Assembly: GCA_944325295.1 (NCBI GenBank)
Contig: CALUZL010000025.1
Span: 1 to 10,910 of the forward strand
Length of the DNA: 10,910 nt
Source: an uncultured Erysipelotrichaceae bacterium
GTDB lineage: Bacteria > Bacillota_I > Bacilli_A > Erysipelotrichales > Erysipelotrichaceae
Direction of reading: 5' to 3'
Position numbers and translations under genes: made by a program. The notes below the pieces were generated by a model. The model was not told where the DNA came from and made no database searches. It saw only the letters and a program-made list of their open reading frames with translations. Below are positions 1 through 6,554 of the stretch, piece by piece; position 1 is the stretch's first letter; the number at the start of each line of letters is the position of its first letter.

Positions 1-1719
1 AGAAAGATCGTTGTATTATTTGTTGCAGCGTTGCTTGTATTGACAAGCGGTTGTACGAAAAGTGATGTCAAGGAGGTCGTTTCCAATGAGGATTTTGACC
101 TTTTTTGTGATCGTTTGATCCAGGAGCTTATCGGTTTAGACAATCCCAATTTCAATCAGCTGATCATTTATCCCCAAGATCTGGGCTATTCAAAAGAAAA
201 GATCGTCTGGCCAAAATACGGCTTAGAGGAAGGATTGGCATTCAACGATAAATGTGACAAAGCCTACACAGAACTTTTGACCTATGATAGTGAGAAGCTG
301 AGTATCGATCAAAAAGAGACTTACGATGTCCTAAGTTCCGTTTTAAAGCCGACATCATCAGAGTATGTCGAGGCTTTTTATTACTTAGCCAACAATCCTT
401 TAGGTACCTACAGCGGGATCCTTGGCGATATTCCCTTACAGTTTTATTATTTTAACCTGAACGATCAGATGGATGTCACCAACTATATCGGGCTTATGGA
501 GACCCTGAACGATCTGGCCTTGAACCTTTTGGATTACGAAAAGGAAAGACAACAAAAGGGTTATGGCATGACGCCTGAGGAAGTAGCGATGACGATCGAC
601 GATCTTGAAAGGACGCTTGAAGCTGCCGATTATTCATTTGTCGTCGACAGTTTTAAAGAGAGGATCGCTGACAGTGACCTTGAAGAGATAACACAAAAAG
701 CGTACGTGACCCAAGTCGAAGCAGATATGCAAGAGGCTCTGTCTGACTTTTATGAAACGATCTATGAAGGACTTGAAACGCTTGATATCAAACAAGAATC
801 AGACGTCAGTCTCTATGATCTCAAGTATGGACGTGAATATTATGCCGAGCTTGTAAAGAGTTATACCGGACTTTCGATCAGCGAATACGAAGACTATCTA
901 AGTGAGCTCATCGTCAAACAAGCAGAGGATTTTATCGCTATCTATGATGAAGATATCGATTATTTCACACCGATCTATGACAGTCTTGATCCTAATACTG
1001 TCTTAGCATACTTAAAAGAGGTCATAGAGGCCGACTTCCCGCCGATAGGTGAGGTCGACTATCAAATCATTTCGGCCCCGCAAGCTCTCGTATCGCTTTT
1101 GGGATCGACAGTCGCCTTCTATGTCGTAGCTCCGGTTGACAAAGCCGACCAAAGACAAGAGATGACCTTGGTGGGCGATTATACAGATTCTGCTTTTTTG
1201 ACGCTCGCTCATGAAGGCTTCCCCGGCCATCTCTACCAGCACGTCTTTGACAACACCAATAACGACACGCCCTACATCATAAGTTTTCTGGATCTTGCCG
1301 GGTATACCGAGGGCTATGCCAATTATGTTGAACGCTATTGTGTCAAATACGCCCAAAATCCGTCTTTGGCAAGACTCAATGAACTGGCGAATTCTTATTC
1401 GACACTGGTCTTATTGATGTGTGATCTGAACATGCACTACTATGGTGAAGACACCTCTTCTCTGATCGCCGATCTCATCGGTGTAGCTGAGGACAGTGCC
1501 ATCATTTCCCCGGTCATCAAACAGTTGCAGTTTGCTCCCGGTCTCTTTATCCCTTACTATGGAAGCGGTTTTCTCTTCGATGACCTGAGAGATGAGCTTG
1601 AAGAGACGATCGGCTATGAAGTGAGCGACCTTGAGTTTCATGAGGCGATCTTATCCCATGGGCCGATGCCGCTTGAAGTTTTAAAGGATTATGTGATCAA
1701 TGATTTTATAGAGAGTTAA
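1..1719 (+). CDS. DUF885 family lipoprotein, putative zinc metallopeptidase-like (5' partial)
   Basis: The reading frame is open from base 1, so the first codons lie just left of the window. The visible N-terminus is a basic pair, a hydrophobic stretch and LTSGC, a lipobox-like signal ending at Cys18 (numbered from base 1). This suggests a lipid-anchored protein on the outer face of the membrane. About 572 codons are seen, close to full length for DUF885. The key motif is HEGFPGH at residues 404-410 (HExxxGH), followed by GYTEGYANYVERY with Glu437, a plausible third metal ligand. This pattern is typical of DUF885, which is related to gluzincin-like peptidases. The substrate is unknown, and peptidase activity is inferred from the motif. 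No terminator is visible after its stop, and the rpsP promoter starts 11 bases downstream. An internal ATG/TTG start is unlikely because it would cut the signal peptide. Confidence 0.85.
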   Translation, partial: RKIVVLFVAALLVLTSGCTKSDVKEVVSNEDFDLFCDRLIQELIGLDNPNFNQLIIYPQDLGYSKEKIVWPKYGLEEGLAFNDKCDKAYTELLTYDSEKLSIDQKETYDVLSSVLKPTSSEYVEAFYYLANNPLGTYSGILGDIPLQFYYFNLNDQMDVTNYIGLMETLNDLALNLLDYEKERQQKGYGMTPEEVAMTIDDLERTLEAADYSFVVDSFKERIADSDLEEITQKAYVTQVEADMQEALSDFYETIYEGLETLDIKQESDVSLYDLKYGREYYAELVKSYTGLSISEYEDYLSELIVKQAEDFIAIYDEDIDYFTPIYDSLDPNTVLAYLKEVIEADFPPIGEVDYQIISAPQALVSLLGSTVAFYVVAPVDKADQRQEMTLVGDYTDSAFLTLAHEGFPGHLYQHVFDNTNNDTPYIISFLDLAGYTEGYANYVERYCVKYAQNPSLARLNELANSYSTLVLLMCDLNMHYYGEDTSSLIADLIGVAEDSAIISPVIKQLQFAPGLFIPYYGSGFLFDDLRDELEETIGYEVSDLEFHEAILSHGPMPLEVLKDYVINDFIES

Positions 1720-1729
1720 GTATAAATAC

Positions 1730-1758
1730 TTGACAGGTCATGATATTTACCTTATTAT
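1730..1758 (+). promoter_or_regulatory. Sigma-A-type promoter of rpsP operon
   Basis: TTGACA at 1730-1735 and TATTAT at 1753-1758 are separated by exactly 17 bases. This is a near-consensus housekeeping promoter. It predicts a transcription start near 1765 and a very short leader (about 20 bases) with little more than the ribosome binding site. The -35 overlaps a small imperfect dyad (TGAC-AG-GTCA, 1731-1740), which is too short to call an operator. Confidence 0.8.
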
Positions 1759-1786
1759 TACGTAGTCAAAAAAGGAGGTAATGCAA

Positions 1787-2053
1787 ATGGCAGTTAAACT
1801 TAGATGCTTACGAATGGGCGCTAAGAAAGCACCGTTTTATCGTATAGTTGCAGCAGATTCACGCAGTCCGCGCGATGGCCGTAATATCGAAGTCGTAGGT
1901 ACATACAATCCGACTAAAAATCCGGCTATTGTCAATATCGATGAAGAGAAGGCTTTAAAATGGCTTAACAACGGCGCTATTCCTTCCGATACCGTAAAAA
2001 GTATCTTTAAAAAAGAAGGTATCTTAGCTAAATATCTTGAAGGAAAGAAATAG
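1787..2053 (+). CDS. rpsP: 30S ribosomal protein S16
   Basis: This 88-residue protein is a small-subunit ribosomal protein that binds 16S rRNA and helps 30S assembly. It begins [19 protein letters not shown] and continues with the S16 hallmarks [10 protein letters not shown] and VGTYNP. Its length is normal for the family. I chose the ATG at 1787 rather than the in-frame ATG at 1781, because the strong AGGAGG (1773-1778) is 8 bases from 1787 but only 2 from 1781, and S16 proteins begin MAVK/MAVR. It is the first gene of the operon behind a strong promoter, and khpA follows after 2 bases. By eye it contains no GATC tetramer, unlike most of the window, which fits a distinct codon choice in a highly expressed gene. 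Confidence 0.97.
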   Translation: MAVKLRCLRMGAKKAPFYRIVAADSRSPRDGRNIEVVGTYNPTKNPAIVNIDEEKALKWLNNGAIPSDTVKSIFKKEGILAKYLEGKK

Positions 2054-2055
2054 TC

Positions 2056-2298
2056 ATGGATAATATCGAAGAAGTATTACTGAACTTAGTCAGACCTTTG
2101 TGCAGTGATTCTGAAGGTGTCATGGTCAAAAGGATGCAAAGCATGAGTGATGATGAGATCATCTTGTACGTTTATGCTCCAAGCTCTGATCTGGCGCGTC
2201 TGATCGGAAAGAAAGGTGTGATGGCACAATCGCTCAGAGTGATGATGCAGGCCCTTTGTGCACACAAAAAGCTAACGATCCAATTCGAGGCTATTTGA
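2056..2298 (+). CDS. khpA: KH-domain RNA-binding protein KhpA (YlqC)
   Basis: This 80-residue protein is essentially a single KH domain. The RNA-binding GxxG loop is GKKG at residues 51-54, inside RLIGKKGVMAQSLR, with the usual hydrophobic strand IILYVY before it. In other Firmicutes KhpA pairs with KhpB/EloR, binds RNA, and influences cell elongation and division. Here the role is inferred from family and position. The gene sits 2 bases after rpsP, the standard place for this family, so it is probably translated from the same message. GGAAAG just inside the end of rpsP is a modest ribosome binding site. A hairpin plus T-run starts directly at its stop codon and may separate it from rimM. Confidence 0.92.
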   Translation: MDNIEEVLLNLVRPLCSDSEGVMVKRMQSMSDDEIILYVYAPSSDLARLIGKKGVMAQSLRVMMQALCAHKKLTIQFEAI

Positions 2299-2324
2299 GG
2301 ATGTCTGAGACATCCTTTTATTTT
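2299..2324 (+). terminator. Terminator-like hairpin between khpA and rimM
   Basis: GGATGTC (2299-2305), loop TGA and GACATCC (2309-2315) form a perfect 7-bp stem, which can gain an A-T pair with the khpA stop codon. It is followed by TTTTATTTT. Four of the seven pairs are G-C, so it is a moderate intrinsic terminator or attenuator. It begins the base after the khpA stop and ends 11 bases before the rimM start. Because rimM has no other visible promoter, partial readthrough is the likely design. Confidence 0.65.
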
Positions 2325-2335
2325 AAGGTGTAAAC

Positions 2336-2833
2336 ATGGATTATATATACATAGGTAAAATATTGGGGACTATCGGTCTTAAAGGTGAACTCAAAGTCCG
2401 AATCGATACGGATTTTATCAAGGAGCGCTATAAAGCTGGAAGTGTGGTCTATCTTTTGAAGGATGGCGATTATTTACCCTTTACGATAGCTCATTATCGT
2501 CTTTACAAAAACATGCTGGCCGTTACCTTCAAAGACCATGAAGACATCAATAAAGTTGAAAACCTAAACGGGCTTGCTATCTATAAGAGCACAAAAGATA
2601 TCGAACCTTTAAAGGACGGCTATTATTTTCATGAGCTGGTCGGCCTTGACGTCTTTGTCGCCGGTGAAAAAAAAGGCGTAGTCAAAAAGGTCGAAGCAGG
2701 TGTCGCCAATAACTATCTGCGCGTCGAAAACGGTGATCGTGAAGTCCTTGTCCCTTTTATCGACAAGTTCATCATAAGTGTCGATTTGGATGAAAGAAGG
2801 ATCGATGTGATCAAGCTTGAGGGCCTTCTATGA
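2336..2833 (+). CDS. rimM: 16S rRNA maturation factor RimM
   Basis: RimM binds ribosomal protein S19 and assists late maturation of the 30S head. The protein has 165 residues, normal for the family. The N-terminal beta-barrel domain opens with YIYIGKILGTIGLKGELKV (residues 3-21). The C-terminal PRC-barrel domain spans about residues 96-160, with the typical YYFHELVGLDVF start and VLVPFIDKFI. The start is ATG 2336, preceded by AAGGTG. The last four bases overlap trmD (ATGA), so translation is probably coupled. It lies downstream of the terminator-like hairpin, so it is probably expressed at a lower level than rpsP and khpA. Confidence 0.95.
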   Translation: MDYIYIGKILGTIGLKGELKVRIDTDFIKERYKAGSVVYLLKDGDYLPFTIAHYRLYKNMLAVTFKDHEDINKVENLNGLAIYKSTKDIEPLKDGYYFHELVGLDVFVAGEKKGVVKKVEAGVANNYLRVENGDREVLVPFIDKFIISVDLDERRIDVIKLEGLL

Positions 2834-3573
2834 AGATCACGATCTTGACCCTTTTTCCCAAGATGTTTACCGGTTTTTTGGAAACATCGGTCATCAAAAG
2901 AGCTCTGGCTTTGGAACTCGTTAAGATCGATATCGTCGATATTCGCGACTATGCGACAAATAAGTTTCGTCATGTCGATGATACGCCTTATGGCGGCGGA
3001 GCCGGGATGCTTTTGCAGATCGAACCGATCGACAGAGCGCTTTTGGCAAACAGATCGAAGGACTCTTACGTTCTTTTGACATCGCCTAAAGCCAAGCCCT
3101 ATGATCAAGCCAAGGCCCGAGAGCTTGCCAAAAAAGATGACATCGTCATAATTTGCGGTCACTATGAAGGCATCGATGCGCGAGTCGAGCATTTGGTCGA
3201 TGAGAAGATATCGATCGGCGACTATGTGCTGACCGGCGGAGAATTAGCCTCAATGGTCATTGCAGATTCGGTCATCAGATTAAAAAACGAGGTCATAAAT
3301 CCCGATTCTTTGGCTTTTGAGTCCTATGACGATGACCTCTTAGAGTATCCGCAATACACAAAACCTTATGATTACAAGGGCTTTAAAGTTCCGGATATCC
3401 TTTTGAGCGGTGATCACAAAAAGATCGAACACTATCGCAAGAAGATGTCGCTTCTCGACACGCTTCGCTTTAGACCCGATCTCATCAAAAGACATCGCTT
3501 TACAAGAGAACAGAAGGAATTGCTCTTGGAGATACTAGACGACCTCAAGAGTGGAAATATTAAGGTTGATTAA
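2830..3573 (+). CDS. trmD: tRNA (guanine37-N1)-methyltransferase TrmD
   Basis: TrmD uses S-adenosylmethionine to methylate G37 next to the anticodon, which prevents +1 frameshifting. At 247 residues it has family-typical length. SPOUT trefoil-knot motifs are present: DDTPYGGGAGM (50-60), GHYEGIDARVE (110-120) and SIGDYVLTGGELA (128-140), then DSVIR with Arg150 matching the functional Arg154 of the E. coli enzyme. LLEYPQYTKP (170-179) and LLSGDH follow. The position matching E. coli Asp169, the proposed general base, appears to be Glu164 (FESYDDD), with one residue fewer between Arg and acid. This could be a natural family variant. It overlaps rimM by four bases. The end of the gene holds the -35 box of the likely rplS promoter. 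Confidence 0.96.
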   Translation: MKITILTLFPKMFTGFLETSVIKRALALELVKIDIVDIRDYATNKFRHVDDTPYGGGAGMLLQIEPIDRALLANRSKDSYVLLTSPKAKPYDQAKARELAKKDDIVIICGHYEGIDARVEHLVDEKISIGDYVLTGGELASMVIADSVIRLKNEVINPDSLAFESYDDDLLEYPQYTKPYDYKGFKVPDILLSGDHKKIEHYRKKMSLLDTLRFRPDLIKRHRFTREQKELLLEILDDLKSGNIKVD

Positions 3574-3594
3574 GTTTTGCAATTGTGTTAAATT
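3566..3594 (+). promoter_or_regulatory. Candidate extended -10 promoter of rplS
   Basis: TTGATT (3566-3571, overlapping the trmD stop) is followed 17 bases later by TAAATT (3589-3594). A TGT at 3586-3588 gives an extended -10. Each hexamer matches consensus at four of six positions. It would start transcription near 3601, just upstream of the structured rplS leader. It is plausible but unproven. Confidence 0.5.
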
Positions 3595-3608
3595 ATTAAA
3601 GCTTAGGC

Positions 3609-3668
3609 ATTAGTGTTCCGCTTTGAGGTATTCATATGAGCACTGATTGATTATATGAAGGAGAGATT
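3609..3668 (+). promoter_or_regulatory. Structured L19 (rplS) leader RNA
   Basis: ATTAGTGTTC (3609-3618) can pair with GAGCACTGAT (3638-3647) in a 10-bp stem with two G-U pairs. The 19-base apical part may hold a small inner hairpin (TGAG-GTA-TTCA, around 3624-3634). A strong Shine-Dalgarno, AAGGAGAG at 3658-3665, follows before ATG 3669. Short stem-loop leaders upstream of rplS are a known cis-regulatory class in Firmicutes (the Rfam L19 leader family), thought to mediate feedback by L19. Assignment here rests on position and the long stem, because I could not run a covariance model. Confidence 0.6.
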
Positions 3669-4016
3669 ATGAATTTAAGATTAGTAGAAGAGATCACAAG
3701 ATCACAAATGAAGGACAATCGTCCTGAGATCCGTCCGGGCTACTTGGTCAGAGTTGACGTCAGGATCCAAGAAGGTAATAAATCACGTATTCAGGCTTTT
3801 GAAGGAACCGTAATTCGGGTTCAGGGCAGCGGTATCGGTGAGACGTTCACAGTTCGTAAGGTTTCATCAGGTGTCGGTGTCGAAAGAACATTCCCGATCC
3901 ATTCACCACTTGTTGAAAATGTTGCGGTCATCCGTAAAGGTAAAGTCAGAAGAGCTCGTCTGTACTATTTGCGTGGACGTAAAGGTAAGGCTGCAAGACT
4001 TAAAGAAGTACGTTAA
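3669..4016 (+). CDS. rplS: 50S ribosomal protein L19
   Basis: This 115-residue protein lies at the 30S-50S interface of the large subunit. The sequence matches L19 throughout: [12 protein letters not shown] (23-34), [13 protein letters not shown], the [20 protein letters not shown] block, [39 protein letters not shown]. Length is normal. The ATG at 3669 has AAGGAGAG 3 bases upstream (AGGAG to ATG, 5 bases). It is the last gene of the rpsP operon, but it probably also has its own promoter and a leader RNA. This would let it be made in excess over RimM and TrmD. A strong intrinsic terminator begins 2 bases after the stop codon. Confidence 0.97.
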   Translation: MNLRLVEEITRSQMKDNRPEIRPGYLVRVDVRIQEGNKSRIQAFEGTVIRVQGSGIGETFTVRKVSSGVGVERTFPIHSPLVENVAVIRKGKVRRARLYYLRGRKGKAARLKEVR

Positions 4017-4018
4017 TA

Positions 4019-4045
4019 AAGGTCGCCTCAGCGGCCTTTTTTCTT
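4019..4045 (+). terminator. Intrinsic terminator of rplS
   Basis: AAGGTCGC (4019-4026), loop CTCA and GCGGCCTT (4031-4038) form an 8-bp GC-rich stem with one G-U pair. A run of six T at 4037-4042 follows, then CTT. This is a textbook Rho-independent terminator ending the ribosomal-protein operon. It lies directly against the lepB ribosome binding site. Confidence 0.9.
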
Positions 4046-4057
4046 AAAGGAGTCAAA

Positions 4058-4594
4058 ATGGAAGAGAATAGACCTCAGAACACCAAAAAAGATGTGAACA
4101 CCGATTTTCTGTTCGATCTTTTAAAGAATATCCTGATCAGTTTGATATTGATCGTTTTCATCATCAATTTTATCGCTATCCCTGTCAAAGTTGACGGCAG
4201 TTCGATGTACCCGAACCTTAAAAACGGCGACTTCGGTTTCAGCGGTATTTTTACCAAATGGTTTGGGATCGAGCGTTTTGATGTGGTCGTCATCGATTCA
4301 AGTAAACTGGAAAACCGGTTAGTCAAAAGAGTCATCGGCTTACCGAACGAAACGGTCGAATTTAAAGACAATGTCCTCTACATCGACGGTGTCGTGGTCG
4401 ATGAACCGTTTTTAAATGATGATGTCTTCACGGAAGATCTGAAGGTCGTCTTGGGTGAAAATGAGTACTTTATGATGGGCGACAACCGCGAAGTCAGCCG
4501 GGATTCGCGCTACTATGGTCCGTTTAGTGCCGAAGACATCATGGCAAAAGGCGTCTTGACACTGTGGCCGTTTTCGAGCATCGGTATCGATTGA
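4058..4594 (+). CDS. lepB: Signal peptidase I (type I, SipS/LepB)
   Basis: This membrane enzyme cleaves signal peptides from exported proteins. The 178-residue length fits Gram-positive type I peptidases. One N-terminal membrane segment (about residues 22-41, ILISLILIVFIINFIAIPV) is followed by box B GSSMYPNL with the catalytic Ser49. Box D, NRLVKRVIGLPNE, carries the general base Lys90, and box E is GDNREVSRDSRYYGP (141-155). All expected catalytic elements are present. AAAGGAG (4046-4052) sits five bases before the start. It begins 13 bases after the rplS terminator, which leaves no room for a promoter between them. It must be fed by readthrough or by a promoter inside rplS that I could not identify. 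It overlaps the next gene by one base (TGATG). Confidence 0.95.
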   Translation: MEENRPQNTKKDVNTDFLFDLLKNILISLILIVFIINFIAIPVKVDGSSMYPNLKNGDFGFSGIFTKWFGIERFDVVVIDSSKLENRLVKRVIGLPNETVEFKDNVLYIDGVVVDEPFLNDDVFTEDLKVVLGENEYFMMGDNREVSRDSRYYGPFSAEDIMAKGVLTLWPFSSIGID

Positions 4595-5610
4595 TGAGAT
4601 GTAAATGGGCCGATCCTAAAGATAACTTATATATCGAATATCATGACAAAGAGTGGGGAAGACCCACTTTTAATGATCGTTATCTCTTAGAGATGCTGAT
4701 ACTTGAAAGTTTTCAAGCCGGACTTTCCTGGAAGACCGTCTTGCACAAAAGAGCGGCTTTTAAAAAGGCCTATGATGATTTTGAGATTGACAGGATCTGT
4801 GCTTATGACGATCAAAAGGTCAAAGAGCTTTTAAGTGATAAAGGTTTGATCAAAAGTAAAGCCAAGATCGAAGCTTCGATCACAAATGCTCGCATATTCA
4901 AAAGTATCGTCAGGGAGTTTGGGTCGTTTTATACCTATCTTCGATCATTCACAAAGGGATTTATCATCTATGAAAACGATAAGACGTCATCGCCGCTTTC
5001 TAAAGCGCTGGCCAAAGATCTTAAAAGGCGAGGCATGCGCTATGCTGGTGAGGTTACGATCTATGCCTACCTTTGTGCAGTCGGCATCATAAACGCTCAT
5101 GAAAAGGATTGCTTTCTCTATTGCGACATTGAGCTTTATGAACCTCAGCTTGAACATCGGGATAAAAAGAGCTCAAGACCGGAGCTTATCTTTGATGAAC
5201 TTTTAGGCGCCGATCGTGAAAAAAAGACAGATCTTATGCTTACTTTTGATGGCAGTCTTAAAAGTCACTTTGAAGACCAAAAGGAGCAGGACATGTATGA
5301 AGCCTATATCTATGAGCGCCAAAAGAAGTGTTTTCTTGGAAAAGTGAGTTATCGATATTGTAAAGAAAAAGATCTATATGGGTGTGAGATCCTCATCGAT
5401 GATAGGTATCTTAATTGCGATTACTTTAAAAAGGCGATGTATCTTTTGTTTAAAAGAGCTAAAAGCCAGGGTATAAAGGTACTTTACAGCAAGATCGAAG
5501 CGGGATGTGAAAACAAGCTTAAAGCTTTTGAAAGTGTCGGCTTTGTGATCACATGCGACAAGGCGATCAAAAAGGATGTGTGCGGGGTTATCTTAATGGT
5601 CGAATTATAG
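4594..5610 (+). CDS. tag: 3-methyladenine DNA glycosylase I (Tag) fused to a GNAT-like domain
   Basis: Residues 1-180 are a Tag glycosylase, which excises 3-methyladenine from alkylated DNA. The zinc ligands are all in place: Cys3, His17, His169 and Cys173 (E. coli Cys4, His17, His175, Cys179). So are Glu38 and Trp46 of the base pocket, within LESFQAGLSWKTVLHKR. Tag is normally about 190 residues, but this protein has 338. The extra part (about 215-338) resembles a RimL-type GNAT fold: strands YEAYIYER and CFLGKVSYRY, strand CEILIDDRYL, a helix AMYLLFKRAKSQG, then ENKLKAFESVGF, which matches the GNAT ENxxAxxxYExxGF signature. The usual acetyl-CoA loop (Q/RxxGxG/A) is replaced by NCDYFK, so it may not be catalytic. 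The start is ATG 4594, overlapping the lepB stop; an in-frame ATG at 4564 lies inside lepB and would precede the conserved MRC/MxRC start. No own promoter is visible. Confidence 0.88.
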   Translation: MRCKWADPKDNLYIEYHDKEWGRPTFNDRYLLEMLILESFQAGLSWKTVLHKRAAFKKAYDDFEIDRICAYDDQKVKELLSDKGLIKSKAKIEASITNARIFKSIVREFGSFYTYLRSFTKGFIIYENDKTSSPLSKALAKDLKRRGMRYAGEVTIYAYLCAVGIINAHEKDCFLYCDIELYEPQLEHRDKKSSRPELIFDELLGADREKKTDLMLTFDGSLKSHFEDQKEQDMYEAYIYERQKKCFLGKVSYRYCKEKDLYGCEILIDDRYLNCDYFKKAMYLLFKRAKSQGIKVLYSKIEAGCENKLKAFESVGFVITCDKAIKKDVCGVILMVEL

Positions 5611-5616
5611 TAAAAT
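5588..5616 (+). promoter_or_regulatory. Weak candidate promoter of rbgA
   Basis: TAAAAT (5611-5616) directly follows the stop of the glycosylase gene. TTATCT (5588-5593) lies 17 bases upstream and matches the -35 consensus at only three positions. The 68-base gap before rbgA is the only break between lepB and rnhB, so a promoter here is plausible. Confidence 0.35.
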
Positions 5617-5619
5617 AGC

Positions 5620-5640
5620 GAAAACAGGTATGACCGTTTC
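5620..5640 (+). other. Imperfect hairpin in the rbgA leader
   Basis: GGT-ATG-ACC (5627-5635) is flanked by GAAAAC-A and GTTTC, giving a stem of about eight pairs with two bulged A residues. It lacks a T-run, so it is not a terminator. It would lie near the 5' end of a transcript starting from the candidate promoter just upstream and could be a message-stabilising element or chance. Confidence 0.3.
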
Positions 5641-5678
5641 AATGATGTTTGTTGAAAAAATGAAAGGTGAGAGTAAAG

Positions 5679-6554
5679 ATGAATAGTGACAATCGGCAAA
5701 ACGCGCCAAATATAAACTGGTTCCCCGGACATATGGAAAAAGCCCGTCGGCAAATGGAGGCTAATCTGAAGCTTGTCGACATTGTCATTGAACTGCGCGA
5801 CAGTCGGGTTCCTTTAAGCAGCGCCAATCCGATGTTAAAGACGCTTATAGCCAATAAGCCACACCTTTTGATCCTGACAAAAAAAGACATGGCTGACCCA
5901 AAAGTCTTGAAAGATTGGCTTGAATGGTTTAAAAGAAACGGCATCTTTGCGCTGGCTGTCGATGCCAGTCATGATAATCTTAAAAAACTGATCGTCGAGA
6001 AAGTCAAAGAGATCTTAAAAGACAAGATCGAAAGAGCCAAGGCCAAAGGAATCCGCAAAAAAGTCATGCGGGCCATGGTTTGTGGGATACCTAATGTCGG
6101 TAAATCGACCCTGATAAACAATATCGTCAAAAAAAGAGTAGCTAAAGTCGAAAACAGACCGGGAGTCACTAAGAGTCTGAGTTGGATCAGATTGAATGAA
6201 GATCTTGAACTCTTGGATACTCCGGGCGTCCTGTGGCCTAAATTTCAAGATCAGGATGCGGCCAGAAAACTGGTCTTGATCGGTTCGATCAAAGATGAGG
6301 TCATCGATAAAGAAGACATAATCAATTTTGCCCTGGATTATTTTCGCGCAAGCTATCCGGAAATATTTAAAGAGCGCTATCGCCTGACGACATTTTCCGA
6401 TGACAATGCCAAAGTCCTCGAAGATGTAGCGAGGTCGTTGCAGTTTGTGGGAAGCGGTGGTGAGCTCGATATTTTGCGGGTGCAAAATTTCATCTTGGCC
6501 GATATCCGCAACGATCGGCTTAAGGGCGTTAGTTTTGAGGTGCCGTGTGAATAA
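5679..6554 (+). CDS. rbgA: Ribosome biogenesis GTPase A (RbgA/YlqF)
   Basis: RbgA is a circularly permuted GTPase needed for a late step of 50S assembly. The 291 residues fit the family. NWFPGHM (13-19) carries the conserved His18, which in B. subtilis RbgA (His9) supports GTP hydrolysis. The G motifs come in permuted order: G4 TKKD (67-70), G5-like VDAS (94-97), G1 GIPNVGKST (136-144), G2 PGVTKS and G3 DTPG (180-183). The C-terminal helical ANTAR-like RNA-binding region follows. I chose ATG 5679, because AAAGGTGA (5663-5670) lies 8 bases upstream; the in-frame GTG at 5667 overlaps that ribosome binding site. Its stop lies inside the start of rnhB. The rbgA-rnhB pairing is typical of Firmicutes. 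Confidence 0.95.
   Translation: MNSDNRQNAPNINWFPGHMEKARRQMEANLKLVDIVIELRDSRVPLSSANPMLKTLIANKPHLLILTKKDMADPKVLKDWLEWFKRNGIFALAVDASHDNLKKLIVEKVKEILKDKIERAKAKGIRKKVMRAMVCGIPNVGKSTLINNIVKKRVAKVENRPGVTKSLSWIRLNEDLELLDTPGVLWPKFQDQDAARKLVLIGSIKDEVIDKEDIINFALDYFRASYPEIFKERYRLTTFSDDNAKVLEDVARSLQFVGSGGELDILRVQNFILADIRNDRLKGVSFEVPCE

Noticed and set aside
1731..1740. Imperfect dyad TGAC-AG-GTCA over the rpsP -35 box as a possible operator
   Set aside because: Arms of only four bases, one of which is part of the -35 consensus itself; flanking bases do not extend the symmetry.
2713..3192. Minus-strand open frame of 159 codons opposite rimM/trmD
   Set aside because: It is a shadow of two conserved genes; the composition is that of reverse-complemented coding sequence.
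4564..4593. Upstream in-frame ATG that would extend the Tag fusion by 10 residues
   Set aside because: It lies within the end of lepB; Tag proteins begin just before the zinc-ligand Cys, which fits the ATG at 4594 overlapping the lepB stop.
6445..6546. Upstream extension of the rnhB frame into rbgA
   Set aside because: The added residues do not look like RNase HII, and the GTG at 6547 has a well-placed ribosome binding site.
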